Positions 1 through 8,316 of a stretch of 64,000 nt of DNA are shown here, piece by piece (the first letter of the stretch is position 1; every line of letters begins with the position of its first letter). The position numbers were made by a program, and so were the translations under genes. The notes below the pieces were generated by a model, which made no database searches, was not told where the DNA came from, and was given only the letters and a program-made list of their open reading frames with translations. The stretch comes from Myxococcales bacterium (GTDB lineage: Bacteria; Myxococcota_A; Polyangia; Polyangiales; Polyangiaceae): assembly GCA_016794345.1 (NCBI GenBank), contig JAEUKE010000142.1:1-64000 (forward strand). Direction: 5' to 3'.

Positions 1-54
1 CCGTGCACCCCGGCTCCGTTGAAGCGCCTCCGCCTGTTGTTGCGCGCGGCTGCC

Positions 55-2943
55 TCAGCCCGCCTTGCGCCTGCGTCGCAATCCGATGGCGAGCAGCAGC
101 CCGACGCCCGTGAAGGCGCGCGGGTCGAACGAATCGCCCGCGGTGACGAACGCGCAGCCGCAGCCGTCGTCGGCGGAGGTGTCGTCATCCCCGCCGCCTT
201 CGCCGCCCTTGCCACCGCTTCCCCCTCCACCCCCGGCCGCCGCGCCGGAGCCGCCGTCGCCAGACGAGCTGCCGCCAGCTCCGCCGTTGCCGCCAGCACC
301 ACCTGCACCGGTCCCCACCTCGCAGGCACCGTTCGTACAGAGCCCAGGTCCGTCCGCGCTCTCGCACGGCGTGCCGTTGGGCACGTTGCCGTGGGTGCAG
401 CCGCTCGCCGAGTCGCAATCGTCGGTCGTGCAGGTGTTCAGATCGTCGCAGTCGAGCGCCACACCCGGGCCACACGCGGCGATCTCGTCACCGAAGGCCA
501 TGCACTGGTTCTGCACGGTGCAGGCGTCGCCGTCGTCGCAAGGTGTGCCCAGGAGCGCCTCGTGCACGCAGAAGTTGGTCGGGTCGGCGGAGTCGCAGTT
601 GTCCTTCGTGCATTCGTTGCCGTCGTTGCAGTCCGGGCCGCCGGCGCCCGCGAGGCATGCGCCGCCTTGGCACGTGTCGCCCTCGGAGCAGACGCTCCCG
701 TCCTCGCACGAGGCTCCGTCGGTGACGTTCGCGACCACACAGCCCGTCGCCGGGTCGCAGGTCTCCGAGGTGCATTCGTTTCCGTCGTCGCAATCGACAG
801 GGCTGCCGGCGGCGCATGTGCCTATCAGGCACGTGTCGGTGACGGTACACACGCTGCCGTCACTGCAGGTGTTGCCGGTCGTCCCGGAGCACGTGCCGTC
901 GACCGCAGCGCCGGCGGCGACGCTGCAGGCCTGGCAGTCGTTCGCGGCGCTCCCGCCGCACGCGGTGTTGCAGCACACCCCGTCGGCGCAGAAGCCCGAG
1001 GCGCACTCCGACGCAGCCGCGCAGGGGTCGCCGTTCGTCTTCTTCAGCGTGAAGACGTACGCCGAGCCTCGCTGTTGGTCGTCGTAGATGGCGCCCACGA
1101 GCGCCGTGTCGCCCGACAGCGCAACCGAGTATCCGAACTCGTCGCTCGGCGCGCCATCACTCGCCGTGAGCTTCGCCTGCTGCGTCCATACGGCCCCCGC
1201 GCGCACGAACGCGTACGCCGAGCCTCGCTGTTGGTCGTCGTAGATGGCGCCCACGAGCGCCGTGTCGCCCGACAGCGCAACCGAGTGTCCGAACTCGTCG
1301 CTCGGCGCGCCATCGCTCGCCGTGAGCTTCGCCTGCTGCGTCCATACGGCCCCCGCGCGCACGAAGACGTACGCCGAGCCTTGCCAGCCGTTGTCCACGA
1401 AGGCGCCCACGAGCGCCGTGTCGCCCGACAGCGCGACCGAGTGGCCGAAGTTAGCGCTCGTGCCATCGCTCGCCGTGAGCTTCGCCTGCTGCGTCCACAC
1501 GGGCACGCCGAGCACCGTGGCGCGCACGAAGACGTACGCCGAGCCCTGGTTCACGTCATCGTGGCTGGCGCCCACGAGCGCCGTGTCGCCCGACAGCGTG
1601 ACCGACTGGCCGAACTCGTCGTACGAGGCGGCATCGGTCGCCGTGAGCTTCGCCTGCTGCGCCCATACGGCCCCCGCGCGGAAGAAGACGTACGCCGAGC
1701 CTTGGTTGGTGTTGGCGCCGACGTCGTCCGAGTGGGCGCCCACGAGCGCCGTGTCGCCCGACAGCGCGACCGCGTCGCCGAACCGATCGCTCGGCGCGCC
1801 ATCGCCCGCCGTGAGCTTCGCCTGCTGCGTCCATACGGCCCCCGCGCGGACGAAGACGTACGCCGAGCCTTGGTTGGTGTTGGCGCCGACGTCGTCCAAG
1901 TGGGCGCCCACGAGCGCCGTGTCGCCCGACAGCGCGACAGAGACGCCGAACAGGTCGCCCGGCGCGCCGTCGCTCGCCGTGAGCTTCGCCTGCTGCGTCC
2001 ATACGGCCCCCGCGCGCACGAAGACGTACGCCGAGCCTTGCTCGCCGTTGGCGCCGACGTCGTCCGAGTAGGCGCCCACGAGCGCCGTGTCGGCCGAGAT
2101 CGCGACCGAGATGCCGAGCTGGTCGGACGTCGCCCCGTCGCTTGCCGTGAGCTTCGCCTCTTCGACCCACACCAGCGGGTCGACCACCACCGGGTAGGCT
2201 GCGCCCGTCGCGTCCACCAGGAGGCGCACCGCGCCGTCGAGCCGCTCCATTCGAGCGGGCAGAGCCTTGCCGGCGGCGTCCCACGCCGCCAGCTCGCCGT
2301 ACGTGAAGCGTGCGCCGGTCGCGTCGCTCACGAGCAGCAGTTCCCCCTCGCGCCGGCCCGCTTCGACGCGCGCGCCGCGCACCGCGACATCGAGCTGGAG
2401 CTCCCCCTCGCAGCCCCATGGCTTTTCGATGGTGAACCCCTGCTCGAGCCCTAGCGGTCCCGTCAGGTACCACGCTTGGACGGCGCGGCCCCCTTGGATC
2501 GGGTGCAGGTAGCTCGCCTGGTTCTGCGTGGCGTCGGGCTCGGTGTCGATTACGCCGCGCGCCGCGCCGGCGCAGCCCGCTCGCTCGAGGCCCAGCCCGA
2601 GCTCCACCTCGTCGCCGCCGAGCGTGAGCGCTGCGCCGTTCTTGTCGAACCGCGCGCGGCGCCGCATCGTCGCGAGATTGGCCTCGTAGGCGCGAGCCCC
2701 CTCGAGGTCGTAAGCCAGGTCGAGGGCGTAGCCGGGGCCAGCCTCCCGCTGCACCGCCCCGATGACCGCTGCGCGCAGGGAAGGCGGCGCGTCGGAGAGC
2801 GCGTGTGACGGGGCTTCGCTCCGCTCCCCGAGCGCGGTGGGCGTCGCCATTGGAGTGGGAGGACTCTCCGTTGGCTCGGCGCAGCTCGCCCCCGCCAGCG
2901 CGACTGCACCCACCATCGCCTCGTGAAGGAACCTTCGCCTCAT
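55..2943 (-). CDS. Secreted FG-GAP repeat protein with Cys-rich region and MYXO-CTERM-like tail
   Basis: A 962-residue surface protein. It starts with a twin-Arg/lipoprotein-like signal (about 1-21, ending GASC). Seven FG-GAP/integrin-alpha-like repeats of 52-56 residues follow at about 258-632, each carrying AKLTA...D, FG.SVALSGDTALVGA and GSAYVF. A Dickkopf-like Cys-rich region (about 640-860) has many CxDGxxC-type units. A Gly/Ser-rich linker then leads to a GCGC motif, a hydrophobic stretch and a terminal RRRRKAG, which together fit a MYXO-CTERM sorting tail. The repeats predict a beta-propeller, and the tail predicts processing and anchoring at the cell surface. The ligand is unknown. 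The repeats are also nearly identical as DNA. Confidence 0.85.
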   Translation of the reverse strand: MRRRFLHEAMVGAVALAGASCAEPTESPPTPMATPTALGERSEAPSHALSDAPPSLRAAVIGAVQREAGPGYALDLAYDLEGARAYEANLATMRRRARFDKNGAALTLGGDEVELGLGLERAGCAGAARGVIDTEPDATQNQASYLHPIQGGRAVQAWYLTGPLGLEQGFTIEKPWGCEGELQLDVAVRGARVEAGRREGELLLVSDATGARFTYGELAAWDAAGKALPARMERLDGAVRLLVDATGAAYPVVVDPLVWVEEAKLTASDGATSDQLGISVAISADTALVGAYSDDVGANGEQGSAYVFVRAGAVWTQQAKLTASDGAPGDLFGVSVALSGDTALVGAHLDDVGANTNQGSAYVFVRAGAVWTQQAKLTAGDGAPSDRFGDAVALSGDTALVGAHSDDVGANTNQGSAYVFFRAGAVWAQQAKLTATDAASYDEFGQSVTLSGDTALVGASHDDVNQGSAYVFVRATVLGVPVWTQQAKLTASDGTSANFGHSVALSGDTALVGAFVDNGWQGSAYVFVRAGAVWTQQAKLTASDGAPSDEFGHSVALSGDTALVGAIYDDQQRGSAYAFVRAGAVWTQQAKLTASDGAPSDEFGYSVALSGDTALVGAIYDDQQRGSAYVFTLKKTNGDPCAAASECASGFCADGVCCNTACGGSAANDCQACSVAAGAAVDGTCSGTTGNTCSDGSVCTVTDTCLIGTCAAGSPVDCDDGNECTSETCDPATGCVVANVTDGASCEDGSVCSEGDTCQGGACLAGAGGPDCNDGNECTKDNCDSADPTNFCVHEALLGTPCDDGDACTVQNQCMAFGDEIAACGPGVALDCDDLNTCTTDDCDSASGCTHGNVPNGTPCESADGPGLCTNGACEVGTGAGGAGGNGGAGGSSSGDGGSGAAAGGGGGSGGKGGEGGGDDDTSADDGCGCAFVTAGDSFDPRAFTGVGLLLAIGLRRRRKAG
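1058..2182 (-). repeat. Tandem 156-168 bp DNA repeats encoding the FG-GAP blades
   Basis: Seven in-frame tandem units inside the FG-GAP gene. The same SAYV codon position recurs at 1058, 1214, 1370, 1535, 1691, 1859 and 2027, giving periods of 156, 156, 165, 156, 168 and 168 bp. The two units starting at 1058 and 1214 are almost identical over their whole length, which points to recent duplication or gene conversion. Confidence 0.85.
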
Positions 2944-3030
2944 GGCCGCATGTCTCCGAAAGCTGTTTCGAATGGTGCGGGCAAGGGCCTGCCGAGGCCC
3001 CCCGCCGCCGTCAGGCCACCACGGCCGCGC

Positions 3031-3261
3031 TCAAGGTTGGTCCAGGTCGAACTGGACGGAGCACGTCACATGATTGTCCTGGTGGATGTCGCACTTCTTG
3101 ATGCGTGAGTCTCGAGCGTTCTCCTGCTCGACGAAGTAGATGTGCTCCTGCTTCGCGTGGTCCTCGTGGGTCGGCCAGATGAGCACCCGCTGCGTGCAGC
3201 CAGGGGCCAGCGATAGCAGAGCCAGGAGGGCAGGCGTCGTCCTAGGTCTCATGGCAACCAT
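3031..3261 (-). CDS. Small lipoprotein, Cys-hairpin family (copy 4)
   Basis: A 76-residue lipoprotein with a short signal peptide ending in a lipobox-like LAPGC. The mature part of about 54 residues ends with a Cys pair in the context KKCDIHQDNHVTC, in a predicted beta-hairpin. It is the last gene of a run of four tiny lipoproteins and begins 2 bases after the previous stop. An in-frame ATG at 3252 is an alternative start. The CD...TC pattern resembles the other three copies, so I infer paralogy. I do not recognise a known family. Confidence 0.6.
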   Translation of the reverse strand: MVAMRPRTTPALLALLSLAPGCTQRVLIWPTHEDHAKQEHIYFVEQENARDSRIKKCDIHQDNHVTCSVQFDLDQP

Positions 3262-3263
3262 GG

Positions 3264-3488
3264 CTACATCTCGCTCTCGACGCAGTTTGTCTCGCTGCCG
3301 TCGGGTTGGATGTCACAGACGACGATGGTGTGCTCGTCGGCGGAATGGACCCAATGGTACCAGACCTTGTTCGACGGGGTGTACCCGACGTGCAGGAGAT
3401 TGGGTCCGCACCCAGCGGCCAAGAGCGCGAGCAGCGCCCCCACGCCGAGTAGGGTCAATGGCTTGAACGAGACCGTTCTGAATCTCAT
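3264..3488 (-). CDS. Small lipoprotein, Cys-hairpin family (copy 3)
   Basis: A 74-residue lipoprotein: hydrophobic signal, lipobox LLAAGC, then a mature domain of about 47 residues rich in aromatic residues (VWYHWVH) that ends in CDIQPDGSETNC. The ATG overlaps the preceding stop as ATGA, which indicates translational coupling and fixes the start, although the frame is open further upstream. The C-x10-C hairpin closely matches copy 1 (CDRAPTGELTNC). No catalytic motif is visible. It probably sits in the outer membrane or periplasm. Confidence 0.65.
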   Translation of the reverse strand: MRFRTVSFKPLTLLGVGALLALLAAGCGPNLLHVGYTPSNKVWYHWVHSADEHTIVVCDIQPDGSETNCVESEM

Positions 3489-3904
3489 AGCCTGCTCCCG
3501 GTGGCATCGGCGGGGGGCTGGGCTGGGGTCGGCGCAGCCGGCTCCGCCGGTTTGGGTGGTGCAGCGGGAACCGCGGGCGAGTCCGGCTGTGGCGCGGGCG
3601 TGGCCGGTCGTGCCGGCTTGGGCGGCGCTTCCGGTGGCGGCAGGGCACCGGTCGGCTTGAAGCCCGACTTGCTCTGCTCGTAGTCGGTCTCGACGCAGCG
3701 GAAGCCGGCGCTCGTGCGATAGCAGTTCCAGACGGCCCACTCCTGCCATGCAGCGAAGAGGAAGAAGCGGGCGGTCAGCGTCTGGACCTTGTAGCTGTTG
3801 GCGTCGTTGTGGGCGACCACGTCGGTGATCTGGCGGCCCACGACGCAGCCGCTCAAGCTGGCCGCCAGAACCACGAGGCCCGCTGCCCGCGTGAGGTGGC
3901 GCAT
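3485..3904 (-). CDS. Small lipoprotein with Pro/Ala-rich tail (copy 2)
   Basis: A 139-residue lipoprotein with signal and lipobox SLSGC. A globular part follows containing a Cys pair (WNCYRTSAGFRC) equivalent to the C-terminal hairpin of the sister copies. A Pro/Ala-rich extension of about 55 residues comes next and could span peptidoglycan or act as a flexible spacer. The ATG at 3904 overlaps the upstream stop by one base; a GTG one codon earlier would give a 4-base overlap. Only this copy has the Pro/Ala tail. Function unknown. Confidence 0.6.
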   Translation of the reverse strand: MRHLTRAAGLVVLAASLSGCVVGRQITDVVAHNDANSYKVQTLTARFFLFAAWQEWAVWNCYRTSAGFRCVETDYEQSKSGFKPTGALPPPEAPPKPARPATPAPQPDSPAVPAAPPKPAEPAAPTPAQPPADATGSRL

Positions 3905-4164
3905 CACTCGAACTCCACTTCGTAGGTCTTGCAGTTCGTGAGCTCACCGGTCGGCGCTCGGTCGCACTCGCCGAGCCCGTACGCGGTCCCCTCCTGCACC
4001 GCGAAGACGAGCTTCCCCGGCTCCTGGCTGACGCATCGCTGTGCGCCGGGCGTCTTCACCGCGTAGTCCTGGATGAGCCGCGGGGCACAACCCGCGCTAC
4101 CCAAGGCAACACAGAGCGCCGCCGCCGCGAGCGCCCCTCGGCGGATGCGAGCTGCGTGAACCAT
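3904..4164 (-). CDS. Small lipoprotein, Cys-hairpin family (copy 1)
   Basis: An 86-residue lipoprotein that begins the four-gene run. The chosen ATG gives a classic signal (RR, then an Ala-rich hydrophobic core and the lipobox LGSAGC). The open frame extends 25 codons further upstream, but that part is hydrophilic and would bury the signal. The mature protein has C...ECDRAPTGELTNC near its end, the same Cys hairpin as in copies 3 and 4. All four genes are joined by overlaps or gaps of at most 2 bases, so co-expression is very likely. Confidence 0.6.
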   Translation of the reverse strand: MVHAARIRRGALAAAALCVALGSAGCAPRLIQDYAVKTPGAQRCVSQEPGKLVFAVQEGTAYGLGECDRAPTGELTNCKTYEVEFE

Positions 4165-4399
4165 CGTGATCGATCCGTTCAGCACGAGCTCCTCCGGCGG
4201 CATGCGATCGTTGAGGTCATCGCGCATCGGCATCAGCAACCCCCGTTCCAGCAGGAGACCCCGGCCTGGCGGGCTCGCAAGAGCCCCAAACGTCAGGAGA
4301 ATCGTTATCTACCCGCGCCGCGCTGCAAAGCTTGCCGCTGCAGCACAGTCGTCGCTGCGCAGACCCTTCGTGCGTCTCCGCGGTCGGAGCATGGCGGAT

Positions 4400-5146
4400 T
4401 CAGCCACCGACGCCGGTGCAGAAGAACGAGCCCGCTGCGAGGCTGTCCGCGACACAGTGCATCTGCGGCGGACATTCGCTGTCGTTGCCTTCTCCCGAGC
4501 AGACGAGCGCGCAGCCACCAATGACCGAGCTCTCGCGCCAGCCCGCGGGACCGCAGCCGAGCTGATCTTGGTGCGCGTAGTCGACCGCGCAATACGCCGT
4601 CGCCCAGACAGTGCCTGCTGCGGGGCAGCCGAGGATGTCGAGCGGGCAATCGGCGTCGGCCGTGCACTCGACGAAGCAGGCTCCGGCCGTCGTCAACGAG
4701 CCGCCGAGCTCGTCGCAGTAGCCGCCGTTCCAGATGCATCCTTCCTGGGCCACGCGCTCCGCCTCGCAATTCGTCGCCACGGCGTGGCCGTCGCTGCACG
4801 ACCAGGCCGATTCGGAGCTCTGGCATTGCAATCCGGCGTCCCACTCGTCGCGGCAGTCCTCGGGCTGCGCCGCTTGCCGTGCCTCGCAGTCCTCTACACA
4901 GGCCTGACGGTCGGAGTCGGTGAGGTCGCAGCGAGAGACGGCGGCGCCACACGAGGTCTCGCAGAGGGCTGCGGAGCCCGCGCCTTGCCCCTCGGAGCGG
5001 CAGACGTCGTCCTCACAGACCAGTCCGTCGTCACAGGACCCACCGTCCGTGCACGGGCAGTCCTCGGACGCGACGGGGCAGTCGTCGCCGCCTCCGTTGC
5101 TCGTGCACGCCAGGAACATTGCCAGTGGCAGCCAGGAACCTCGCAT
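4400..5146 (-). CDS. Cys-rich secreted lipoprotein, unknown function
   Basis: A 248-residue protein. The start at 5146 is favoured over upstream in-frame codons because a GGAGG lies 5 bases before it and because it gives a compact lipoprotein signal (MFLACTSN). The mature part has more than 20 cysteines, with short CxDGxxC-like units near the N-terminus and regularly spaced pairs later, so it should be disulphide-stabilised and extracytoplasmic. Such Cys-rich lipoproteins are common in Polyangiales. I recognise no enzyme or binding motif. It is divergent from the lipoprotein gene at 5355. Confidence 0.65.
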   Translation of the reverse strand: MRGSWLPLAMFLACTSNGGGDDCPVASEDCPCTDGGSCDDGLVCEDDVCRSEGQGAGSAALCETSCGAAVSRCDLTDSDRQACVEDCEARQAAQPEDCRDEWDAGLQCQSSESAWSCSDGHAVATNCEAERVAQEGCIWNGGYCDELGGSLTTAGACFVECTADADCPLDILGCPAAGTVWATAYCAVDYAHQDQLGCGPAGWRESSVIGGCALVCSGEGNDSECPPQMHCVADSLAAGSFFCTGVGG

Positions 5147-5354
5147 CGAGACCTCCATCGTCGCCGCCAGCAACCAGTATGCCCTGCAGTTCTTTACCGG
5201 ATTTGCGCCGTTCCGGTCGGCCGGCTTGATGCACCGCGTGCAGCTCCGCGCAACGGCAGCTGGTCGACGGCGCTCTTTGGACGAGACCTCCGCGTGAGCT
5301 CGGCGCTTTCGGCATCGTCAGGATCTGGCACGGGAAGTGGACAGGGCCCGATTC

Positions 5355-5762
5355 ATGAAGACTTCAATGACCCGTCCGGCTTTCGTCTCCCTCTCTGCTG
5401 CGCTCGTGGTCGCCGCGGGCGGCTGCGCGGACCCGATCATTGGCGACTGGGAGGCTGAAGAGGAGAGCTTCGGCTGCGGAACCGACGACTTCTCCGTCGA
5501 GGACGACCTCAGCGGGAAGGGGACCCTCCACGTCGTGAACACCGAGGGCGCGTGCCTGGCGTGCGACTTCGATCTCGAGCTGGAGAGCAAGGGCGACGGC
5601 CAGTACGAGGGCACCATCGAGATGGATGAGTGCAGCTGCAACGGCGACAAGAAGTTCGATGTCGAGTGCGACCTCGCGGACAGCGGCGAGTCGATGGACT
5701 GCAAGATCACCGGCAGCGACTGCTTCCCCGAGGATGATCTCGAGTTCGACAAGGACAACTGA
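5355..5762 (+). CDS. Small acidic lipoprotein, possible lipocalin-like fold
   Basis: A 135-residue lipoprotein. The start at 5355 gives the signal MKTSMTRPAF...AAGGC. The mature part is very acidic (many D/E) with alternating beta-strand pattern and paired cysteines (CLAC, CSC, ECDLADSGESMDC, CFP). The opening IIGDWEAE and later strands resemble small lipocalin-like proteins, but this is only a pattern impression. The CD-x8-DC unit is similar in layout to the Cys hairpin of the tiny lipoproteins upstream. The gene lies just before a receiver-domain gene. Confidence 0.55.
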   Translation: MKTSMTRPAFVSLSAALVVAAGGCADPIIGDWEAEEESFGCGTDDFSVEDDLSGKGTLHVVNTEGACLACDFDLELESKGDGQYEGTIEMDECSCNGDKKFDVECDLADSGESMDCKITGSDCFPEDDLEFDKDN

Positions 5763-5781
5763 CGCCGCACGGGCCTTCGTC

Positions 5782-6171
5782 ATGAGCCAGGCTGCGTCGC
5801 GCACCCGCTCGGTCGTGCTCCTCGCAGAGGACGACGAGCCGACCCGAAGAATCCTGGCGCGTGAGCTCGGCAAGTACTGCGACGTCGTGGCCGTGGAGGA
5901 CGGGCAGGCAGGCGTGGTTGCCGCACGGGCTCAGCGGTTCGACGTCGTCGTCACGGACTTCTCCATGCCTGGGCTCGACGGCATCGCGATGACTCAAGCC
6001 GTTCGCCGCCTCCCCGGAATGGAGGCGATCCCGGTGGTGCTGTTGACCTCCTCGACGGACAAACACGTCGATCTCGACGCCCTCAGGCTCGGTGCCCGCA
6101 GCATCCTGCACAAGCCGATCAGCCTCACGGCGCTCGGGGACATCGTGCGGCGCGCTCTTGCTCGAGCGTGA
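5782..6171 (+). CDS. Stand-alone response-regulator receiver (CheY-like)
   Basis: A 129-residue single-domain receiver. It has the acidic pair (LAEDDE), the phospho-acceptor Asp in VVTDFSMPG, the switch Thr/Ser in LLTSS and the conserved Lys in LHKPIS. There is no output domain, so it should act by protein-protein contact or as a phosphate relay. The gene starts 19 bases after a lipoprotein gene. No cognate kinase is adjacent; the nearest histidine kinase is at 11467. Confidence 0.85.
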   Translation: MSQAASRTRSVVLLAEDDEPTRRILARELGKYCDVVAVEDGQAGVVAARAQRFDVVVTDFSMPGLDGIAMTQAVRRLPGMEAIPVVLLTSSTDKHVDLDALRLGARSILHKPISLTALGDIVRRALARA

Positions 6172-6290
6172 CCCGTAAGCTGCGGTGACGGCGGGTTGCG
6201 GTCGTCGTGCTGGCCGGTCAGGGTTCGAGCGCTTGGCCCGTCGCTGCCGGCCCGCGGTGGCAGCAGGGAGCCATCGAGAGGTGCCGCCGA

Positions 6291-6424
6291 GTGAACGTCC
6301 TCTTCGTCTGTGGAAAGAACCGCCTCCGAAGCTCCGCGACAAGAGGGTGGTGTGCCTGGACATCCCGGACCGCTATGAGCTGATGGCCCCGGAGCTGGTG
6401 GCGCTGCTGACGGACGCCATTGTC
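6291..6424 (+). pseudogene. Remnant of a low-molecular-weight protein-tyrosine-phosphatase-like gene
   Basis: A GTG at 6291, preceded by GAGAGGTG, encodes VNVLFVCGKNRLRS, the phosphate-binding loop typical of the family (CxxNxxRS). In another frame, 6331-6422 encodes LRDKRVVCLDIPDRYELMAP followed by ELVALLTDA, which matches the C-terminal part of the same family. Roughly 60 central codons, including the catalytic Asp region, are missing and the two ends are out of frame. A short direct repeat (CTCCG) lies at the junction. I read this as an internal deletion in a formerly intact gene. Confidence 0.6.
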
Positions 6425-6622
6425 CGCGACCCCGCGACAGGGTCAGTTTCGAATGCGCCCACAGCCCCGGGGGAATCCGAGGTGCGGGTGGTCGCGGGCG
6501 GACGGCGCGGCGGCCGCGAACGGCTTGGTGCTGCCGCCGCCGAAGAAGACAGAGACGCATCGGGGCGGGGCGGGCCGGGCCGTTGAAGCGCGAGCCGCCG
6601 ATGCCAGGCGAGCGGCGCCCCG

Positions 6623-6928
6623 CTACGCGACTCCCCAGTTCGGCACGATGACCTCGCCGCCGCGGAGCGCGATCACCACCGTTGCGCGATCGCCCTCGAA
6701 CACGATCTCCAGCGTCGCCCCCAAAGCGAGCGGGATCGACAGCTCGAGCATCGCGAGGTCCATCGGGCTGGCCGAGTCGCGCCGGACGTGCCGCATCTGA
6801 GCAAGGGTCTTGCGCACGGCCCCAAGTTGGGTCGCACCATCCGGGTGGGCAAGTGCGATGCAGCCTGTTCGATGGCACCAGACGCGCGCAAGCGCTGCAG
6901 ATTTGGGCGGTGTCGGCACGTCATGCAC
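6623..6928 (-). CDS. Hypothetical small protein, possibly a remnant
   Basis: An open frame of up to 101 residues starting at a GTG; internal ATGs, such as that at 6796, would give about 57 residues. The last 50 residues look protein-like (LELSIPLALGATLEIVFEG, then RGGEVIVPNW) with GC-rich third positions. The N-terminal part is less convincing. It lies beside a phosphatase remnant and a frameshifted lipoprotein gene, so this patch of chromosome appears to be decaying. No family recognised. Confidence 0.35.
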   Translation of the reverse strand: MHDVPTPPKSAALARVWCHRTGCIALAHPDGATQLGAVRKTLAQMRHVRRDSASPMDLAMLELSIPLALGATLEIVFEGDRATVVIALRGGEVIVPNWGVA

Positions 6929-7146
6929 CCGTCCTGCACGTTGTGCGTGCGTGGTGGAGGCGCCTCACGATTTCGTGTCACGCCGTCGTGAGTCGCCTCT
7001 CGAGCGTGGGAACAGGTACCAGCCGCCACACGGGGCCAGCGCGTTGCGGACCCCGGGACGGAGCCCGCCGAGCATCGGGGCTCCCACCCGGTGGCTGCAT
7101 CTGGTTCAATGCAGCCATGGTGTGCATCGCTCAGGGGGAGGTGTCG

Positions 7147-7487
7147 ATGCGGAAGGCGATGGCTCCGGGGGCGCTCGTGGCTCTCGTCGCCTGTGGTGCT
7201 TCGCAGTCGGCTGACCCTGCGAGCGGTGAGCGGCTCGCGGTGCTGGAGGCGGAGGTGGGGGCGATCAAGAAGGAGCTACACGAGGTTCGGTTGCGGACCG
7301 TGCCGGATTCCGGCTGGTCGCCGAAGCGTGCGGTATCGGCCGATTGGGCGGCGGCGCTCCGACCTCGATCGAGGCGAGCGGGATGATGACCGTGCTGAAC
7401 AATATCGAGGGCGACGGGGTGCGGACCGTCGTGTTCGTCGTGCGACCAGGGGCGGACATGATCCCGGTGCCGGAGGAGCGCAAGTAG
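7147..7487 (+). pseudogene. Small lipoprotein with coiled coil, apparently frameshifted
   Basis: A GGAGG sits 5 bases before the ATG. The first frame gives a lipoprotein signal (LVALVACGAS) and a short coiled coil (LAVLEAEVGAIKKELHEVR), then degenerates to Arg-rich sequence and stops at 7386. From about 7340 another frame is open and reads convincingly (SGMMTVLNNIEGDGVRTVVF, then RPGADMIPVPEERK) to a stop at 7487. A single indel near 7340-7352 would unite both parts into a lipoprotein of about 113 residues. It could instead be a short 79-residue protein with a shadow frame behind it. Confidence 0.5.
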
Positions 7488-7574
7488 CTTGCTGCCTCCG
7501 TCCGAAGCCTCCGTACGAGATGCGGACCCTGGAGATGCGACACAGGTCGGCAGTTCGCTCGCGCTCCCTCTCGC

Positions 7575-7580
7575 TAGGCT
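7575..7580 (+). promoter_or_regulatory. -10-like TAGGCT, leaderless promoter candidate
   Basis: TAGGCT lies 7 bases before the ATG at 7588, with a weak -35 (TTCGCT, 7554-7559). There is no Shine-Dalgarno sequence, so the transcript may start at or next to the ATG. Confidence 0.35.
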
Positions 7581-7587
7581 TGCAACC

Positions 7588-8082
7588 ATGTCTCGCATCC
7601 CGCTCGTTGCCTTCGCGGCGCTCGCGGTCGCGTGTTCCTCCGAAGCTGGCGGCTCGGGCGGCTCGGGCGGCGGCACGTCTTCGTCAGCGTCATCCTCGAC
7701 GAAGGCGGCCACTTCGTCGACCTCGGGCTCGACGGCACAATCCACTGGGACCGGGGACGACCTCGAGGCAGCCTGTGCTCGTCGTGTCGCGCCCGATTGC
7801 GGGGCCCTTGTGTCTGGCTGCTGGCACCTCACCGGGTATTCGTTCGAGTCGAGGACGGGCGTGTGCACGGTGCCCGATGTCGACTGCTCGCGCGCGACGC
7901 CGATCGAGTACTGCGTGTTCTTTCCTCCGGATCAGGCCCGGTGGCAGCAGGAGCTGCTGAAGCAGCGCCAGGTCGGTACACAGATCGAGGTGCTGCACGT
8001 GCCGGCCCAGTCTTATGGCGTCTTGGACGACTGGGCGCCTTGTGAGCAGGCGCCGGCCTGCCCAGGGTGGGAGCACCTCTGA
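7588..8082 (+). CDS. Lipoprotein with Ser/Gly linker, unknown function
   Basis: A 164-residue protein. The start at 7588 yields a lipoprotein signal (LAVACSSE) followed by a Gly/Ser/Thr linker of about 40 residues, a layout common in Polyangiales. The C-terminal domain of about 110 residues has eight or more cysteines (CARRVAPDC, SGCWHL, GVCTVPDVDC, CEQAPACPGW) and should be disulphide-bonded and extracytoplasmic. A -10-like hexamer lies 7 bases before the ATG. No known family. Confidence 0.6.
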   Translation: MSRIPLVAFAALAVACSSEAGGSGGSGGGTSSSASSSTKAATSSTSGSTAQSTGTGDDLEAACARRVAPDCGALVSGCWHLTGYSFESRTGVCTVPDVDCSRATPIEYCVFFPPDQARWQQELLKQRQVGTQIEVLHVPAQSYGVLDDWAPCEQAPACPGWEHL

Positions 8083-8316
8083 CCGCTCCGCGCGAGCAGC
8101 GCCATCGCTGCGGGGGCGACGAGGAGCGCGGGACGCTCGCGCGGTGCGGGCGAGATCGAACTTGCGGCAACACGGCAGCCTGCCCGCGAGGCGACAAGGG
8201 TCGTCGGTTCGCGCGGAACCGGCGAGCTCTGTCGCATGCGGACTCGACCTCTGTCGCAACGCACGCGACGACGGTGGTGAAACGCGCCGAATTGCGCGCT
8301 CGGCGCAGGAACCGAG

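Noticed and set aside
1058..2182. CRISPR-like or intergenic tandem repeat
   Set aside because: The repeats are contiguous, in frame and translate to FG-GAP blades, with no spacers.
19..2454. 811-residue plus-strand frame with repeats
   Set aside because: Its apparent repeats are the complement of the FG-GAP repeats on the minus strand, which carry recognisable domains and a sorting tail.
6185..6586. 133-residue protein covering the phosphatase remnant
   Set aside because: Only its central 30 residues resemble a protein family and these match the C-terminal end of a phosphatase whose start lies in another frame; the rest is Arg/Gly-rich noise.
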